DNA of 64,000 nt from Mycobacterium heckeshornense. Its GTDB lineage: Bacteria > Actinomycetota > Actinomycetes > Mycobacteriales > Mycobacteriaceae. Shown here in pieces: positions 1 to 8,993 of the stretch. Position 1 is the stretch's first letter; every line of letters begins with the position of its first letter. The position numbers were made by a program, and so were the translations under genes. The stretch spans positions 3,968,001 through 4,032,000 of the forward strand of contig NZ_AP024237.1 in assembly GCF_016592155.1 (NCBI RefSeq), written 5' to 3'. Under the pieces are notes generated by a model. That model had not been told where the DNA came from. It searched no databases and saw only the letters and a list, made by a program, of their open reading frames with translations.

Positions 1-73
1 CCAAGACCTTTGCCGCGGAGCAGGCGTCCGGCTTCCACCTGCCGCGGTCCTGCAACCGCTTCTCGAACTGCAT
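1..73 (-). CDS. HxlR-type transcriptional regulator, N-terminal fragment (runs off window)
   Basis: Only the first 24 codons lie in the window, read leftwards from ATG at 73. The peptide begins MQFEKRLQDRGRW and continues with a Cys-Ser-Ala-Ala-Lys-Val-Leu segment. That resembles the opening of HxlR/MarR-like winged-helix regulators, where a conserved Cys precedes the first helix and often acts as a redox or electrophile sensor. It is divergent from the SDR gene at 169, and paired inverted-repeat half sites lie between them, so it probably controls that gene and itself. The family call rests on very little sequence. Confidence 0.5.
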   Translation of the reverse strand, partial: MQFEKRLQDRGRWKPDACSAAKVL

Positions 74-92
74 CGCCACCCCGTCAGCATAA

Positions 93-148
93 CTAACGTT
101 TGCATTACTCAGCTAGTCGTGCTTTGATCTAGCTAACGTTGTCGTTAG
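93..148. promoter_or_regulatory. Divergent operator region with CTAACG half sites
   Basis: A perfect inverted repeat CTAACG-TTGT-CGTTAG spans 133-148. A further CTAACGTT half site lies at 93-100. The sites sit between the divergent regulator fragment and the SDR gene and end 20 bases before the SDR ATG. They are the natural candidate binding sites for the adjacent HxlR-type protein. The repeat is seen; the binding is inferred. Confidence 0.5.
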
Positions 149-168
149 TCAGAGAAAGGGTCGGAAGA

Positions 169-870
169 ATGGTTGCGGTAGCGGACAAGGTGGTGGTGGT
201 GACCGGCGGCCGGCGCGGTCTGGGCTCGGCGCTGGTCGACGAGGTACGCCAGCGAGGCGCCCGGAAGGTGTATTCCACTGCGCGGGAAGCCTATTCGGAT
301 ACGCGTCCGGGTGTGGTGACGCGCGAGCTCGAAGTGCGCTCGCAGGATTCGGTCGCAGCACTCGCCGACGAGGCGGGCGACGCCGAGATCGTGATCAACA
401 ATGCCGGCATCCTCTTGCCCGACTCGCTGCTGACCGGACGCATGGAGGACGTCGACGCCACGTTCGACGTCAACGTGTTCGGCCCGCTGCGGGTAGTGCG
501 CGCGTTCGCCCCGATCCTGGCCCGCAACGGCGGCGGCGCGATCGTCAACGTCCACTCCGTGCTGTCCTGGCTCGGCGGCAGCGGCGCCTACGGCGCCTCC
601 AAGGCGGCGGCGTGGTCGCTCACCAACTCGTTGCGTGCCGAGCTGAAGCAGCAGAACACCCAGGTGCTCGGGGTTCACGCGGGTTTCATCGACACCGCCA
701 TGGTGGCCGACATCAACTTGCCGAAGACTCCACCGCACGTAGTGGCCGAGCGCATCATCGACGCGTTGGAAGACGGCGCCGTCGAGGTGCTCGCGGACGA
801 TGTCACCGTTGCCGCAAAAGCCGCGCTGTCAGGTCCGGTGGAGAACCTGACCTTCGCGCTGGCCCGCTGA
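169..870 (+). CDS. Short-chain dehydrogenase/reductase
   Basis: A classical NAD(P)-dependent SDR of 233 residues, the usual length for the family. It has the N-terminal dinucleotide motif TGGRRGLG, the NNAG motif after strand 4, and the catalytic Ser, Tyr-x-x-x-Lys arrangement (YGASK). ATG at 169 is chosen because AGAAAGGG at 153-160 is a good ribosome-binding site; an in-frame TTG further upstream would lie inside the operator. It is followed after 20 bases by a tautomerase-fold gene on the same strand, so the two are probably co-transcribed and controlled by the divergent HxlR-type regulator. The substrate cannot be read from the sequence. Confidence 0.85.
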   Translation: MVAVADKVVVVTGGRRGLGSALVDEVRQRGARKVYSTAREAYSDTRPGVVTRELEVRSQDSVAALADEAGDAEIVINNAGILLPDSLLTGRMEDVDATFDVNVFGPLRVVRAFAPILARNGGGAIVNVHSVLSWLGGSGAYGASKAAAWSLTNSLRAELKQQNTQVLGVHAGFIDTAMVADINLPKTPPHVVAERIIDALEDGAVEVLADDVTVAAKAALSGPVENLTFALAR

Positions 871-890
871 CCGACAGGAGCGTTATCACC

Positions 891-1316
891 GTGCCGCTCT
901 GGACGATTTACCACACGCCCGGAACCTTCACCGGCGAGGAGAAGCGCCAGCTGGCCGCCTGGATCACCGAACACTATGAGCGGGTGGGGCTTCCGCGGTT
1001 TTATGTCGTAACGGTGTTCAACGAAACCCGGCCCGAGGACTTTTATGTCGGCGGCGAGCAGGTCCCGGTCGGCGTTCGCATCGTCATCGATCACATCGCC
1101 CGGCACAATCCCGACCAGGCCAGTCGACGGCGCACCGCGCGATGGATCAACGACATGCTGCAGCCGTATCTGAAAGACAAGGCCGATCTGCATTGGGAGT
1201 TTCACGTCGACGAGACCAGCGAAGATCTGTGGATGATCAACGGGTTGATCCCGCCGCCGGCAAAATCCGAGGCGGAGCTGGCCTGGGCCAAAGCAAACGC
1301 GGCCGCCCCGTATTGA
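891..1316 (+). CDS. Tautomerase-superfamily protein (cis-CaaD-like)
   Basis: A 141-residue protein starting GTG at 891. Proline follows the initiator Met directly, as in the tautomerase superfamily, where the free N-terminal Pro is the catalytic base or acid. Length and pattern (a GGE segment, then a paired region ending in a conserved W-M-I-N-G-L-I-P-P-P stretch) resemble the cis-3-chloroacrylic acid dehalogenase/fungal oxalocrotonate tautomerase-like group (Tautomerase_3) rather than the 60-residue 4-OT type. It is probably co-expressed with the upstream SDR. The true substrate is unknown; many such proteins have only promiscuous hydratase or dehalogenase activity. Confidence 0.7.
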   Translation: MPLWTIYHTPGTFTGEEKRQLAAWITEHYERVGLPRFYVVTVFNETRPEDFYVGGEQVPVGVRIVIDHIARHNPDQASRRRTARWINDMLQPYLKDKADLHWEFHVDETSEDLWMINGLIPPPAKSEAELAWAKANAAAPY

Positions 1317-1328
1317 GCTGCGGTGGCG

Positions 1329-4300
1329 TCAGCGGAAGTCGCGCGACTTCGAGCCGACCCTCAAGGTGAGTTTCGCCAACCGTTCCGCCACAACGGTGAC
1401 CGCGCCGCTGGCGTTTTGGACCCGACCGCGGACCAGCAGTGCCGCCGCGGTCTGCGCCAGCTTGCGGTGCCGCGCCCAGACCCCCGGTGTGCACAGCACA
1501 TTGACCATCCCGGTCTCATCCTCGAGGTTGACGAACGTCACCCCCTGCGCCGTCGCCGGCCGCTGCCGATGGGTCACCGCCCCGGCGATCAGCACCCGAT
1601 CGCCGTCGGGCACACTCAACAGCTTTTCGGCGGGCAGCACGCCCAGCGCGTCCAGGTCCGCCCGCAGGAACTGGGTGGGGTAACTGTCGCTGGAGATGCC
1701 GGTGGCCCACACGTCGGCGGCGGCCAGCTCCAGCTCGCTCATTCCCGGCAGCGTCGGAATGTGCGACGACGACCCGACACCGGGCAAGCGGTCCGGTCGT
1801 TGGGTGGCGGCGGCCCCGGCCGCCCACAGCGCCTCGCGCCGGGACAGCCCGAAGCAGCTCAGCGCTCCCGCGGTGGCCAGCGCCTCGGCCTGCGGCACCG
1901 AAAGCTGCACCCGTGAGGTCAAATCCAGCAGAGAAGTGAACGGGCCGTTGGCTTTTCGCTCCTCGACCATGTTCTCGGCCAAGCCTTCTCCGATATGGCG
2001 CACACCGGCCAACCCGAGCCGGACCTCGGTGCCCGCGTTCTCCAGCGTGGCGTGGGCCAGGCTGGCGTTGACGTCGGGGCCGTGCACCACCACGCCGTGC
2101 CTGCGAGCATCGGCCACCAGCGACTGCGGTGAGTAGAAGCCCATCGGCTGGGCGCGCAGCAGCGCGGCGCAGAACGCCGCCGGGTGGTGCAGCTTGAACC
2201 ACGCCGAGTAGAACACCAGCGACGCGAAGGAGAGCGCGTGGCTTTCCGGGAAACCGAAATTGGCGAACGCTTCCAGCTTTTCGTACACCCGGTCGATCAC
2301 CTCGTCGGGTGCGCCGTGCAGCGCGCGCATACCGTCGTAAAACCGGCCGCGCAGCCGTCGCATCCGTTCGGCGGAGCGCTTGGAACCCATGGCCCGGCGC
2401 AGCTGGTCGGCCTCAGCAGCGGAAAACCCGGCGCAGTCGACCGCCAGCTGCATCAACTGCTCCTGAAACAGCGGCACCCCCAACGTTTTTCGCAGCGCGG
2501 ACTCCATCGACGGGTGGTCGTAGACCACCGGGTCGATGCCGTTGCGCCGCCGGATGTAGGGATGTACCGAGCCGCCCTGGATAGGCCCGGGACGGATCAG
2601 CGCGACTTCGACCACCAGGTCGTAGAACACCCGCGGCCGCAGCCGTGGCAGGGTGGCCATCTGCGCGCGCGACTCCACCTGGAACACCCCGACGGAATCG
2701 GCACGTGCCAGCATCTCATAAACCGCCGGCTCGGAGAGATCGAGCTTGGCCAGGTCCACGTCGATGCCTTTGTGTTCGGCCACCAGGTCGATGGCGTAGT
2801 GCAGCGCGGAGAGCATGCCCAGCCCAAGCAGATCGAATTTCACCAAACCGATTGCCGCGCAGTCATCTTTGTCCCACTGCAACACGCTACGGTTTTGCAT
2901 GCGCGCCCACTCCACCGGGCACACGTCGGCGATCGGGCGGTCGCAGATCACCATGCCGCCGGAGTGAATCCCCATGTGCCGCGGCAGGTTGGCGATCTGG
3001 GTGGCCAACTCGATCACCTGCTCGGGGATGCCTTCGATATCGGGGGAATCGGCGAGCCCGTCCCAGTGGCTGATCTGCTTGCTCCACGCGTCCTGCTGGC
3101 CCTGCGAAAAGCCCAGGGCACGGGCCATGTCGCGCACCGCGATCCGGCCACGGTAGGTGATCACGTTGGCGACCTGCGCGGCATAGTCCCGGCCGTATTT
3201 GTCGTAGACGTACTGGATGACCTTTTCGCGCTGGTCGGACTCGATGTCGATGTCGATGTCGGGCGGTCCGTCACGGGCGGGCGACAGAAAACGCTCGAAC
3301 AGCAGCTCGTTGGCCACCGGATCAACGGCGGTAATACCCAGGGCGTAGCAGACCGCGGAGTTGGCCGCCGATCCCCTGCCCTGGCATAAGATGTTGTTTT
3401 CCCGGCAGAACCGGGTGATGTCGTAGACCACCAGGAAATAACCCGGAAACTTCAGCTGGGCAATGACATTCAGCTCGTGCTCGATCTGCGCGTAGGCCTG
3501 ACGTGCTTTTTCCGGCGGCCCGTAGCGGTCCCGGGCGCCGGTGAGTGTCAGCTCGCGCAGCCAGCTGTCTTCGGTATGCCCGGCTGGAACGTCGAACGGC
3601 GGCAGCTGCGGAGCGATCAGCGCCAGCCCGAAAGCGCACTGCTCGCCGAGTTCCGCCGCGGCGGTCACCGCCTCGGGGCACCACGCGAACAGCCGGGCCA
3701 CCTCTTCCCCGGAGCGCAGGTGTGAGCCGCCCCGCGGAGCCAGCCACCCGGCGGCCTCGTCCAGGGATTGGCGGGCCCGGATCGCGCCCATGGCCATCGC
3801 CAGCCGGGCACGCGACGGCGCAGCGAAATGCGCGCCGGTGGTGGCGACCACGCCGACACCGAACCTCCCGGCGAGCGCCGCCAGTGCGGCGTTGCGTTCG
3901 TCGTCGACGGGCTGGCCATGGTGGGTCAACTCGACGCTGACCCGCTCTGTCCCGAACCGGTCCACCAGGTCGGCCAGCGCCTTCGCCGCTGCTTCCGGCC
4001 CACCGTCGGAAAGCGCCTGGCGCACATGGCCTTTGCGGCAACCGGTCAAGATGTGCCAATGACCGCCCGCCGCGTCGGTCAGTGCATCGAAGTCGAAGCG
4101 CGGCTTGCCTTTCTCGCCGCCGGCCAGGTGCGCCGCGGCCAGCTGCCGTGACAATCGTCGATAGCCTTCCGGACCGCGGGCCAGCACCAGCAGGTGCGGG
4201 CCCGGCGGATCCGGCTCGTCGGTGCGGGCACCGGCCCCCAAGGACAGTTCGGCGCCGAACACGGTAGCCACGCCTAGTTCTGCGGCTGCTTCGGCGAATC

Positions 4301-4616
4301 GGACCGCGCCGTAGAGGCCGTTGTGATCGGTCAGCGCGATGGCGCGCAGATCCAGCCGCGCAGCCTCTTCGACCAGCTCCTCGGGTGTGCTGGCCCCGTC
4401 GAGGAAGCTGAACGCCGAATGCGTATGCAATTCGGCGTAGCCGACCGACGAACGCCCCGGCCGGGGCTCAGCAGGCGGCTGGTATCGCCCGCGCCGCCGC
4501 GACGACGGGGCGTCGTCGGCCGGCGCGGCGGCCACCGGCGCGCCGGCCCGGCGCGGCTTGCCGTCGAGCACCCGCTCCATCTCCGCCCAACTGGGCGGCC
4601 CGTTGCCCCAGCCCAT
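1329..4616 (-). CDS. dnaE2: Error-prone DNA polymerase III alpha subunit DnaE2
   Basis: A 1095-residue C-family polymerase, close to the recalled length of M. tuberculosis DnaE2 (Rv3370c). The N-terminus carries the PHP domain (HTHSAFSFLDGAS, ALTDHNGLYG). The palm has the acidic cluster PDIDIDIESDQR. The C-terminal third holds the helix-hairpin-helix region and an OB-fold. DnaE2 is the replicative enzyme of mycobacterial SOS mutagenesis and works with ImuA' and ImuB. A perfect SOS box lies 14 bases upstream of the ATG. The gene is intact here, in contrast to imuB further along. The 3' end is convergent with the tautomerase gene. Confidence 0.97.
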   Translation of the reverse strand: MGWGNGPPSWAEMERVLDGKPRRAGAPVAAAPADDAPSSRRRGRYQPPAEPRPGRSSVGYAELHTHSAFSFLDGASTPEELVEEAARLDLRAIALTDHNGLYGAVRFAEAAAELGVATVFGAELSLGAGARTDEPDPPGPHLLVLARGPEGYRRLSRQLAAAHLAGGEKGKPRFDFDALTDAAGGHWHILTGCRKGHVRQALSDGGPEAAAKALADLVDRFGTERVSVELTHHGQPVDDERNAALAALAGRFGVGVVATTGAHFAAPSRARLAMAMGAIRARQSLDEAAGWLAPRGGSHLRSGEEVARLFAWCPEAVTAAAELGEQCAFGLALIAPQLPPFDVPAGHTEDSWLRELTLTGARDRYGPPEKARQAYAQIEHELNVIAQLKFPGYFLVVYDITRFCRENNILCQGRGSAANSAVCYALGITAVDPVANELLFERFLSPARDGPPDIDIDIESDQREKVIQYVYDKYGRDYAAQVANVITYRGRIAVRDMARALGFSQGQQDAWSKQISHWDGLADSPDIEGIPEQVIELATQIANLPRHMGIHSGGMVICDRPIADVCPVEWARMQNRSVLQWDKDDCAAIGLVKFDLLGLGMLSALHYAIDLVAEHKGIDVDLAKLDLSEPAVYEMLARADSVGVFQVESRAQMATLPRLRPRVFYDLVVEVALIRPGPIQGGSVHPYIRRRNGIDPVVYDHPSMESALRKTLGVPLFQEQLMQLAVDCAGFSAAEADQLRRAMGSKRSAERMRRLRGRFYDGMRALHGAPDEVIDRVYEKLEAFANFGFPESHALSFASLVFYSAWFKLHHPAAFCAALLRAQPMGFYSPQSLVADARRHGVVVHGPDVNASLAHATLENAGTEVRLGLAGVRHIGEGLAENMVEERKANGPFTSLLDLTSRVQLSVPQAEALATAGALSCFGLSRREALWAAGAAATQRPDRLPGVGSSSHIPTLPGMSELELAAADVWATGISSDSYPTQFLRADLDALGVLPAEKLLSVPDGDRVLIAGAVTHRQRPATAQGVTFVNLEDETGMVNVLCTPGVWARHRKLAQTAAALLVRGRVQNASGAVTVVAERLAKLTLRVGSKSRDFR

Positions 4617-4629
4617 GCCCGGCAGTATA

Positions 4630-4645
4630 TCGAACTAATGTTCGA
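4630..4645 (-). promoter_or_regulatory. LexA-binding SOS box of dnaE2
   Basis: TCGAAC-TAAT-GTTCGA is a perfect match to the mycobacterial SOS consensus TCGAAC-N4-GTTCGA. It lies 14 bases upstream of the dnaE2 ATG, consistent with LexA repression and DNA-damage induction. Confidence 0.93.
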
Positions 4646-4724
4646 ATAATAATGGCCGGGGCGATGCTGACCGCACCGGCGTGACTAGCGTGGCCAGCGA
4701 AGCGTTCACCACGGAAGGCGGTCA

Positions 4725-5900
4725 ATGCCGGTCATCATCGACCCGCGTCGTCACGACGCAGTGCTGTTCGACCTCGACAATCTGGCGACCGACGCCATGG
4801 CGGCGCTGCGACGCCGGCTGGGCGACGTCGGCCTGCGCGCCGGCGACGTAGCCGGACCGCCCGAGGCCACCACGTTCGTCGACGCCGCCGACCGGCTGGG
4901 AGCGCGCCCGGGCCGGTGCGTGGTCGTCGCGGCGACCGGACCCGCTGTCGCGGCCGCCCGGGCCGGCGGATTCGCATTGGTGGTCGGCGTCGGTGCGGAC
5001 GCCGACGAGTTGCGCCGCAACGGTGCCGACGCGGTGGTCACCGGGCTCGGCGAGGTCCGCGTGCGCGCCGGGGATAGGCGGATGTCGGAGCTGCCCGACG
5101 GGCTGCAGGCCTTGAGCGTGGTGGCCGCGCGGCCGCCAGTGGTGTTCTTCGATTTCGACGGAACCCTTTCAGACATTGTCGACAATCCCGACGCCGCCCA
5201 GCTGACGGCGGGTGCGGCCGAGGCACTGAGGTTGTTGACGGCGCAGTGCCCGGTTGCCGTGCTGTCCGGCCGTGACCTGGCCGATGTGCGCCAGCGGATC
5301 GGGCTGGCGGGCATCTGGTATGCGGGCAGTCATGGTTTCGAGCTGACCGCACCCGATGGCGAGCACCACCAAAACGACGAGGCGGCCACCGCGATCCCGG
5401 TGCTGCGGCGCGCGGCCGCCGAGCTTGGCGCGCAGCTTGACGATCTCTCCGGCGTCGTGGTGGAACACAAGCGATTCGGTGTCGCCGTGCACTACCGCAA
5501 CGCAGCCCGCGACCGGGTCGGCGACGTGCTGGCCGCCGTGCGAGCCGCCGGCCGGCGCAACGCGCTTCGGGTGACGACCGGGCGTGAGGTCATCGAGCTA
5601 CGCCCAGACGTGGACTGGGACAAAGGAAAGACGCTGCACTGGGTGCTCGGCCATATCCGTGAGGCGGCCCCCGGGCAGTTGTTGCCGATCTACCTGGGCG
5701 ACGATATTACCGACGAAGACGCATTCGACGCGGTGCGCGGCGACGGAATCGCAATCGTGGTGCGCCACGGCGAGGACGGTGACCGTCCCACCGCAGCGCA
5801 TTACGGGCTGGACAGCCCGCGACAGGTCGTGCAGTTCACCGAGCAGCTGGCCCGCCACATCCGCGCGAGTGCCGAAACATCAGATCAGGATCGGTCATGA
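4725..5900 (+). CDS. otsB: Trehalose-6-phosphate phosphatase OtsB (OtsB2 type)
   Basis: A 391-residue protein, the same length as recalled for M. tuberculosis OtsB2 (Rv3372). It dephosphorylates trehalose-6-phosphate in the OtsA-OtsB pathway, giving trehalose for mycolate transfer and stress protection. Residues 1 to about 115 form the extra N-terminal HAD-like region typical of actinobacterial OtsB2. The catalytic HAD domain follows, with DFDGT (Asp143 nucleophile, Asp145 acid) and the late acidic motif GDDITDEDAF. A ribosome-binding site GGAAGG precedes the ATG. The stop overlaps the start of the next gene (ATGA), so the two are translationally coupled. Confidence 0.95.
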   Translation: MPVIIDPRRHDAVLFDLDNLATDAMAALRRRLGDVGLRAGDVAGPPEATTFVDAADRLGARPGRCVVVAATGPAVAAARAGGFALVVGVGADADELRRNGADAVVTGLGEVRVRAGDRRMSELPDGLQALSVVAARPPVVFFDFDGTLSDIVDNPDAAQLTAGAAEALRLLTAQCPVAVLSGRDLADVRQRIGLAGIWYAGSHGFELTAPDGEHHQNDEAATAIPVLRRAAAELGAQLDDLSGVVVEHKRFGVAVHYRNAARDRVGDVLAAVRAAGRRNALRVTTGREVIELRPDVDWDKGKTLHWVLGHIREAAPGQLLPIYLGDDITDEDAFDAVRGDGIAIVVRHGEDGDRPTAAHYGLDSPRQVVQFTEQLARHIRASAETSDQDRS

Positions 5901-7084
5901 CCATCTCCCGGCACCTGGGTTCAGTGGTATGCCTTCTCGCCGTGGCCGCGCTGGCCTGCTCACCGAAAGGCAATGCACCCGCCGCCCCGTGGTGGGGCGC
6001 CTCCGCAAATCCGGCCAAGGCCCGGGCGGTGATGAGGATTGTCGGCGACACGATGGCACAGGCCCACCTCAAGGCGGCGATCGTCCGTGTCACCGTGGAC
6101 GGCAAGGAAATCGTCACCCAGGCACTCGGCGAGTCGATGACCGGTGTGCCGGCCATGCCGAGCATGTTCTTCCGGAACGGCGCGGTAGCGACGTCCTACA
6201 TCGCCACGCTGCTGCTCAAACTCGTCGACGACAAGAAGCTGAGTCTGGACGACAAACTGTCGACATGGCTGCCCGATATCCCCAACGCCGACCGGGTGAC
6301 CCTGGGCCAGTTGGCCCGCATGACCTCCGGCTACCCGGACTACGCGAACGCTGACTTCAACGCGGCGATAGCCGCCGATCCGTTCCGGCAATGGACCCCT
6401 GAGCAACTGCTCGGCTACGCGGTCACCAAGCCGTTGCTCTACGAACCCGGTACCAACTGGAACTTCGCCCGCACCAACTACGTGCTGCTGGGACTGGCGC
6501 TGGAAAAAGCCACTGGTGAGGAGCTGCCGAAACTGTTGCGCGACAGGGTGCTCGGTCCGCTTGCCTTGGTCAACACCGCCAACTCATACACCCCCGACAT
6601 CCCCGTTCCGACGCTGCACACATTCACCTCGGAACGCCGTAGGGCGCTTGGAATACCTTCCGGCACACCATTTTACGAAGATTCGACGTACTGGAACCCG
6701 TCCTGGACCATGGCGCGGGGCGCGGTGCAGACCACCAATATCTACGATCTGGAGGCCACCGCGGTCGGCATCGGCTCGGGCAAGCTGCTGTCGGCGCAGT
6801 CCTATAAGGCGATGGTCTCCCCAGCCCTGCGCGGTAAAGCGCCGGGCGACACCTACGGGCTCGGGATCGTGATCTCCGGGGATTGGCTGCTGCAAAATCC
6901 GATGTTCGCCGGGCAGGCAGCCGTCGAGGCCTACCTTCCGTCGCAAAAGATCGCGATCGCGGTCGCGGTGACCTACCGTCCTGACGCGTTCGACGCCCAG
7001 GGCCGCTACCGCAACGAAGCCGAGACCCTGTTCCGCAAGATCGGCGCCGAGATGGCCCCCAACGATGCCCCGCCCGTGAGGTAG
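5897..7084 (+). CDS. Beta-lactamase-fold lipoprotein with lost catalytic motifs
   Basis: A 395-residue class C beta-lactamase/serine hydrolase fold protein with a signal peptide and a probable lipidation Cys at residue 21 (ALAC, a weak lipobox). The fold is clear from the FFRNG segment and the following LVDDKKLSLDDKL and LARMTSGYPDY regions. All three active-site motifs are altered. The SxxK position reads A96-V-A-T99, the YxN position reads F190-A-R192, and the HxG position near the C-terminus reads MFAGQ. It therefore looks like a non-catalytic binding protein on the outer face of the membrane. It overlaps otsB by 4 bases. No partner or ligand can be named. Confidence 0.8.
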   Translation: MTISRHLGSVVCLLAVAALACSPKGNAPAAPWWGASANPAKARAVMRIVGDTMAQAHLKAAIVRVTVDGKEIVTQALGESMTGVPAMPSMFFRNGAVATSYIATLLLKLVDDKKLSLDDKLSTWLPDIPNADRVTLGQLARMTSGYPDYANADFNAAIAADPFRQWTPEQLLGYAVTKPLLYEPGTNWNFARTNYVLLGLALEKATGEELPKLLRDRVLGPLALVNTANSYTPDIPVPTLHTFTSERRRALGIPSGTPFYEDSTYWNPSWTMARGAVQTTNIYDLEATAVGIGSGKLLSAQSYKAMVSPALRGKAPGDTYGLGIVISGDWLLQNPMFAGQAAVEAYLPSQKIAIAVAVTYRPDAFDAQGRYRNEAETLFRKIGAEMAPNDAPPVR

Positions 7085-7251
7085 TCAGGTCTTTTCGTCC
7101 TCGTCCCCGCGCGAGACGGCTCGACGGCGGCCCTACGGCGACCGCACCGCGCCGGACGTCGAGGTGGGGCGCTAAGGACGGTCGGTCTCCTGCCCGTCGC
7201 ACCGGTGAGTGCGAACGCCATCGTCGCTGACCGCACACCACCGCGCCGAAA

Positions 7252-8130
7252 TCAGCTCAGGTATTCCACCGCGCCGTCGTCGAGCACCACCCGCGCGGCC
7301 CCCTCCCCGGCGCCGTCGCCGCCACAAGCCTCGGTGCGGTACACGGCCTTGCCGGGTTCGGTGCGCCAGATCAAGGTGGTCAGCGTCTCACCGGGAAAGA
7401 CCGGCGCGGTGAACCGCGCGGCGATCGAGGTGATCCTGGTGGCGTCGCCGCCGCCCAGCTCGGCGACCAGCGCGCGACCCGCCACGCCGTAGGTGCACAG
7501 CCCGTGCATGATCGGCTTGGGAAAGCCGGCCATCTCCCGGGCGAACCAGGGGTCGCTGTGCAGCGGGTTGCGGTCGCCGGAGAGCCGGTAGATCAACGGC
7601 AGATCCTCGCGCGTGGGCAACGAGATTCGCGCGTCCGGCTCGCGGTCGGGAACGTCCGGCGCGGCCGGGCGCTGACCCGGCTTTCCGCCGAAGCCCCCGG
7701 CCCCGCGGATGACCAGCGTGGTGAGCGTTTCGGCGACCAGTGTCCCGGTGTCGGGGTCGGTGCCGCGGCCGCGCAGGACGATGATCGCGTTCTTGCCCGG
7801 GCCCTTGTCCTGGATGTCGGCCACCTCGGAGACCACGGACAGCTTTCCCGCGGGTTGCAGCGGCTGATGCAGCCGGATGGTCTGCGAGCCGTGTAAGAGC
7901 ATGGCCCAGTTGAATGTTCCGATCTTCGCCGCGGCGCCAAAGGCGGGACAACAGATCACCGCGTAGGTGGGCAGCACCTGCTGGGTGATGCCGTGACTGT
8001 TTTCCGTGGTGAACGACAGATCCTCGGTCCCAGCGCCGACACCCAGTGCATACAGCAAGGTGTCGCGGTCGGTCCACTCGAACAGCGTCGGCTCTGTCAC
8101 CGCACCGATGGCATTGGGGTCGATCGCCAT
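7252..8130 (-). CDS. htdY: 3-hydroxyacyl-thioester dehydratase HtdY (MaoC-like)
   Basis: A 292-residue double-hotdog enzyme matching recalled M. tuberculosis HtdY (Rv3389c, about 290 residues). It would catalyse reversible hydration of trans-2-enoyl thioesters to (R)-3-hydroxyacyl thioesters in fatty-acid metabolism. The C-terminal half carries the hydratase-2 motif LSGDRNPLHSDPWFA, containing the catalytic Asp and His. The N-terminal half is a degenerate hotdog. ATG at 8130 (MAIDPNAIG) is chosen over longer in-frame starts by family length. It is divergent from lpqD. Confidence 0.92.
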   Translation of the reverse strand: MAIDPNAIGAVTEPTLFEWTDRDTLLYALGVGAGTEDLSFTTENSHGITQQVLPTYAVICCPAFGAAAKIGTFNWAMLLHGSQTIRLHQPLQPAGKLSVVSEVADIQDKGPGKNAIIVLRGRGTDPDTGTLVAETLTTLVIRGAGGFGGKPGQRPAAPDVPDREPDARISLPTREDLPLIYRLSGDRNPLHSDPWFAREMAGFPKPIMHGLCTYGVAGRALVAELGGGDATRITSIAARFTAPVFPGETLTTLIWRTEPGKAVYRTEACGGDGAGEGAARVVLDDGAVEYLS

Positions 8131-8218
8131 CACGGCCTCCTCTCGCTCACGTCCGCAGGGCCGAGGCCATTCCACCAAATCGTTCCCGCCGACCCCGCTG
8201 ACAAGGCAGGCTATCGCC

Positions 8219-8929
8219 ATGGCGAACCGCATCCGCACCGTCATCTGCAAGGCAGCGGCCGTACTCGTCGCGACCATGTCCGTCGGCGCCTGTTCCGGGG
8301 GAACAGCGCACGTGCGCACCATCACCTTGACCTTCGTCCGGCACGCACAGGCGGAGAACAATGCCAACAAGGTCATCGACACCACCGTGCCCGGCCCCGG
8401 CCTGAGCCACGACGGCCAGGACCAGGCCCAGCGGCTGGCCCACCAACTCGCCCGCAACGGCTACGACGGGGTCTACGCCTCCACCATGGCCCGAACGCAA
8501 CAGACCGCCGCACCGTTGGCCGCGGAGCTGGGCAAGCAGGTGGAGGTCCTGCCCGGGCTGCGGGAGATCGACGCCGGCTGGTACGACGGCGAGCCGCAGT
8601 CAATGGCCGACTCGACTTATCTGCTGGCACCGAAGGACTGGCTCAACGGCGACCGCAAAGACGCCATCCCGGGCTCGATCGACGGCAACCGATTCAACAA
8701 TGAGTTCGGCGCGGCGGTCCAGAAGATCTACGACAGCGGCAACAGCAAGCCGATCGCCTTCTCGCATGGCTACGCGATCATGGTGTGGACGTTGATGAAT
8801 GCCAAGAACGGCCGCAACAGCCTGATGACCGAGCATCCGCTGCCCAACATCGGCAAGGTGGTGCTGACCGGCAGCCCGGCAACCGGCTGGACACTGGTCG
8901 ATTGGGACGGCATCCGCCAGTTCAACTAA
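8219..8929 (+). CDS. lpqD: Lipoprotein LpqD, phosphoglycerate-mutase-like
   Basis: A 236-residue exported protein with a signal peptide and lipobox VGAC near residue 25, so membrane-anchored outside the cell. The mature part is a histidine phosphatase fold. FVRHAQAENN gives the nucleophilic His and Arg (Ala replaces the usual Gly after His), and the second His lies in FSHGYA. Position next to htdY and acrA1 matches M. tuberculosis Rv3390 (lpqD). AAGGCAGG just upstream supports ATG 8219. The substrate is unknown; it is probably an extracytoplasmic phosphomonoesterase. Confidence 0.9.
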   Translation: MANRIRTVICKAAAVLVATMSVGACSGGTAHVRTITLTFVRHAQAENNANKVIDTTVPGPGLSHDGQDQAQRLAHQLARNGYDGVYASTMARTQQTAAPLAAELGKQVEVLPGLREIDAGWYDGEPQSMADSTYLLAPKDWLNGDRKDAIPGSIDGNRFNNEFGAAVQKIYDSGNSKPIAFSHGYAIMVWTLMNAKNGRNSLMTEHPLPNIGKVVLTGSPATGWTLVDWDGIRQFN

Positions 8930-8993
8930 GAGCACTGACGATCCCGTCACACGGTGTTGACGTTGCCGGGCGCGACCGGCCACGATAGCTCGC

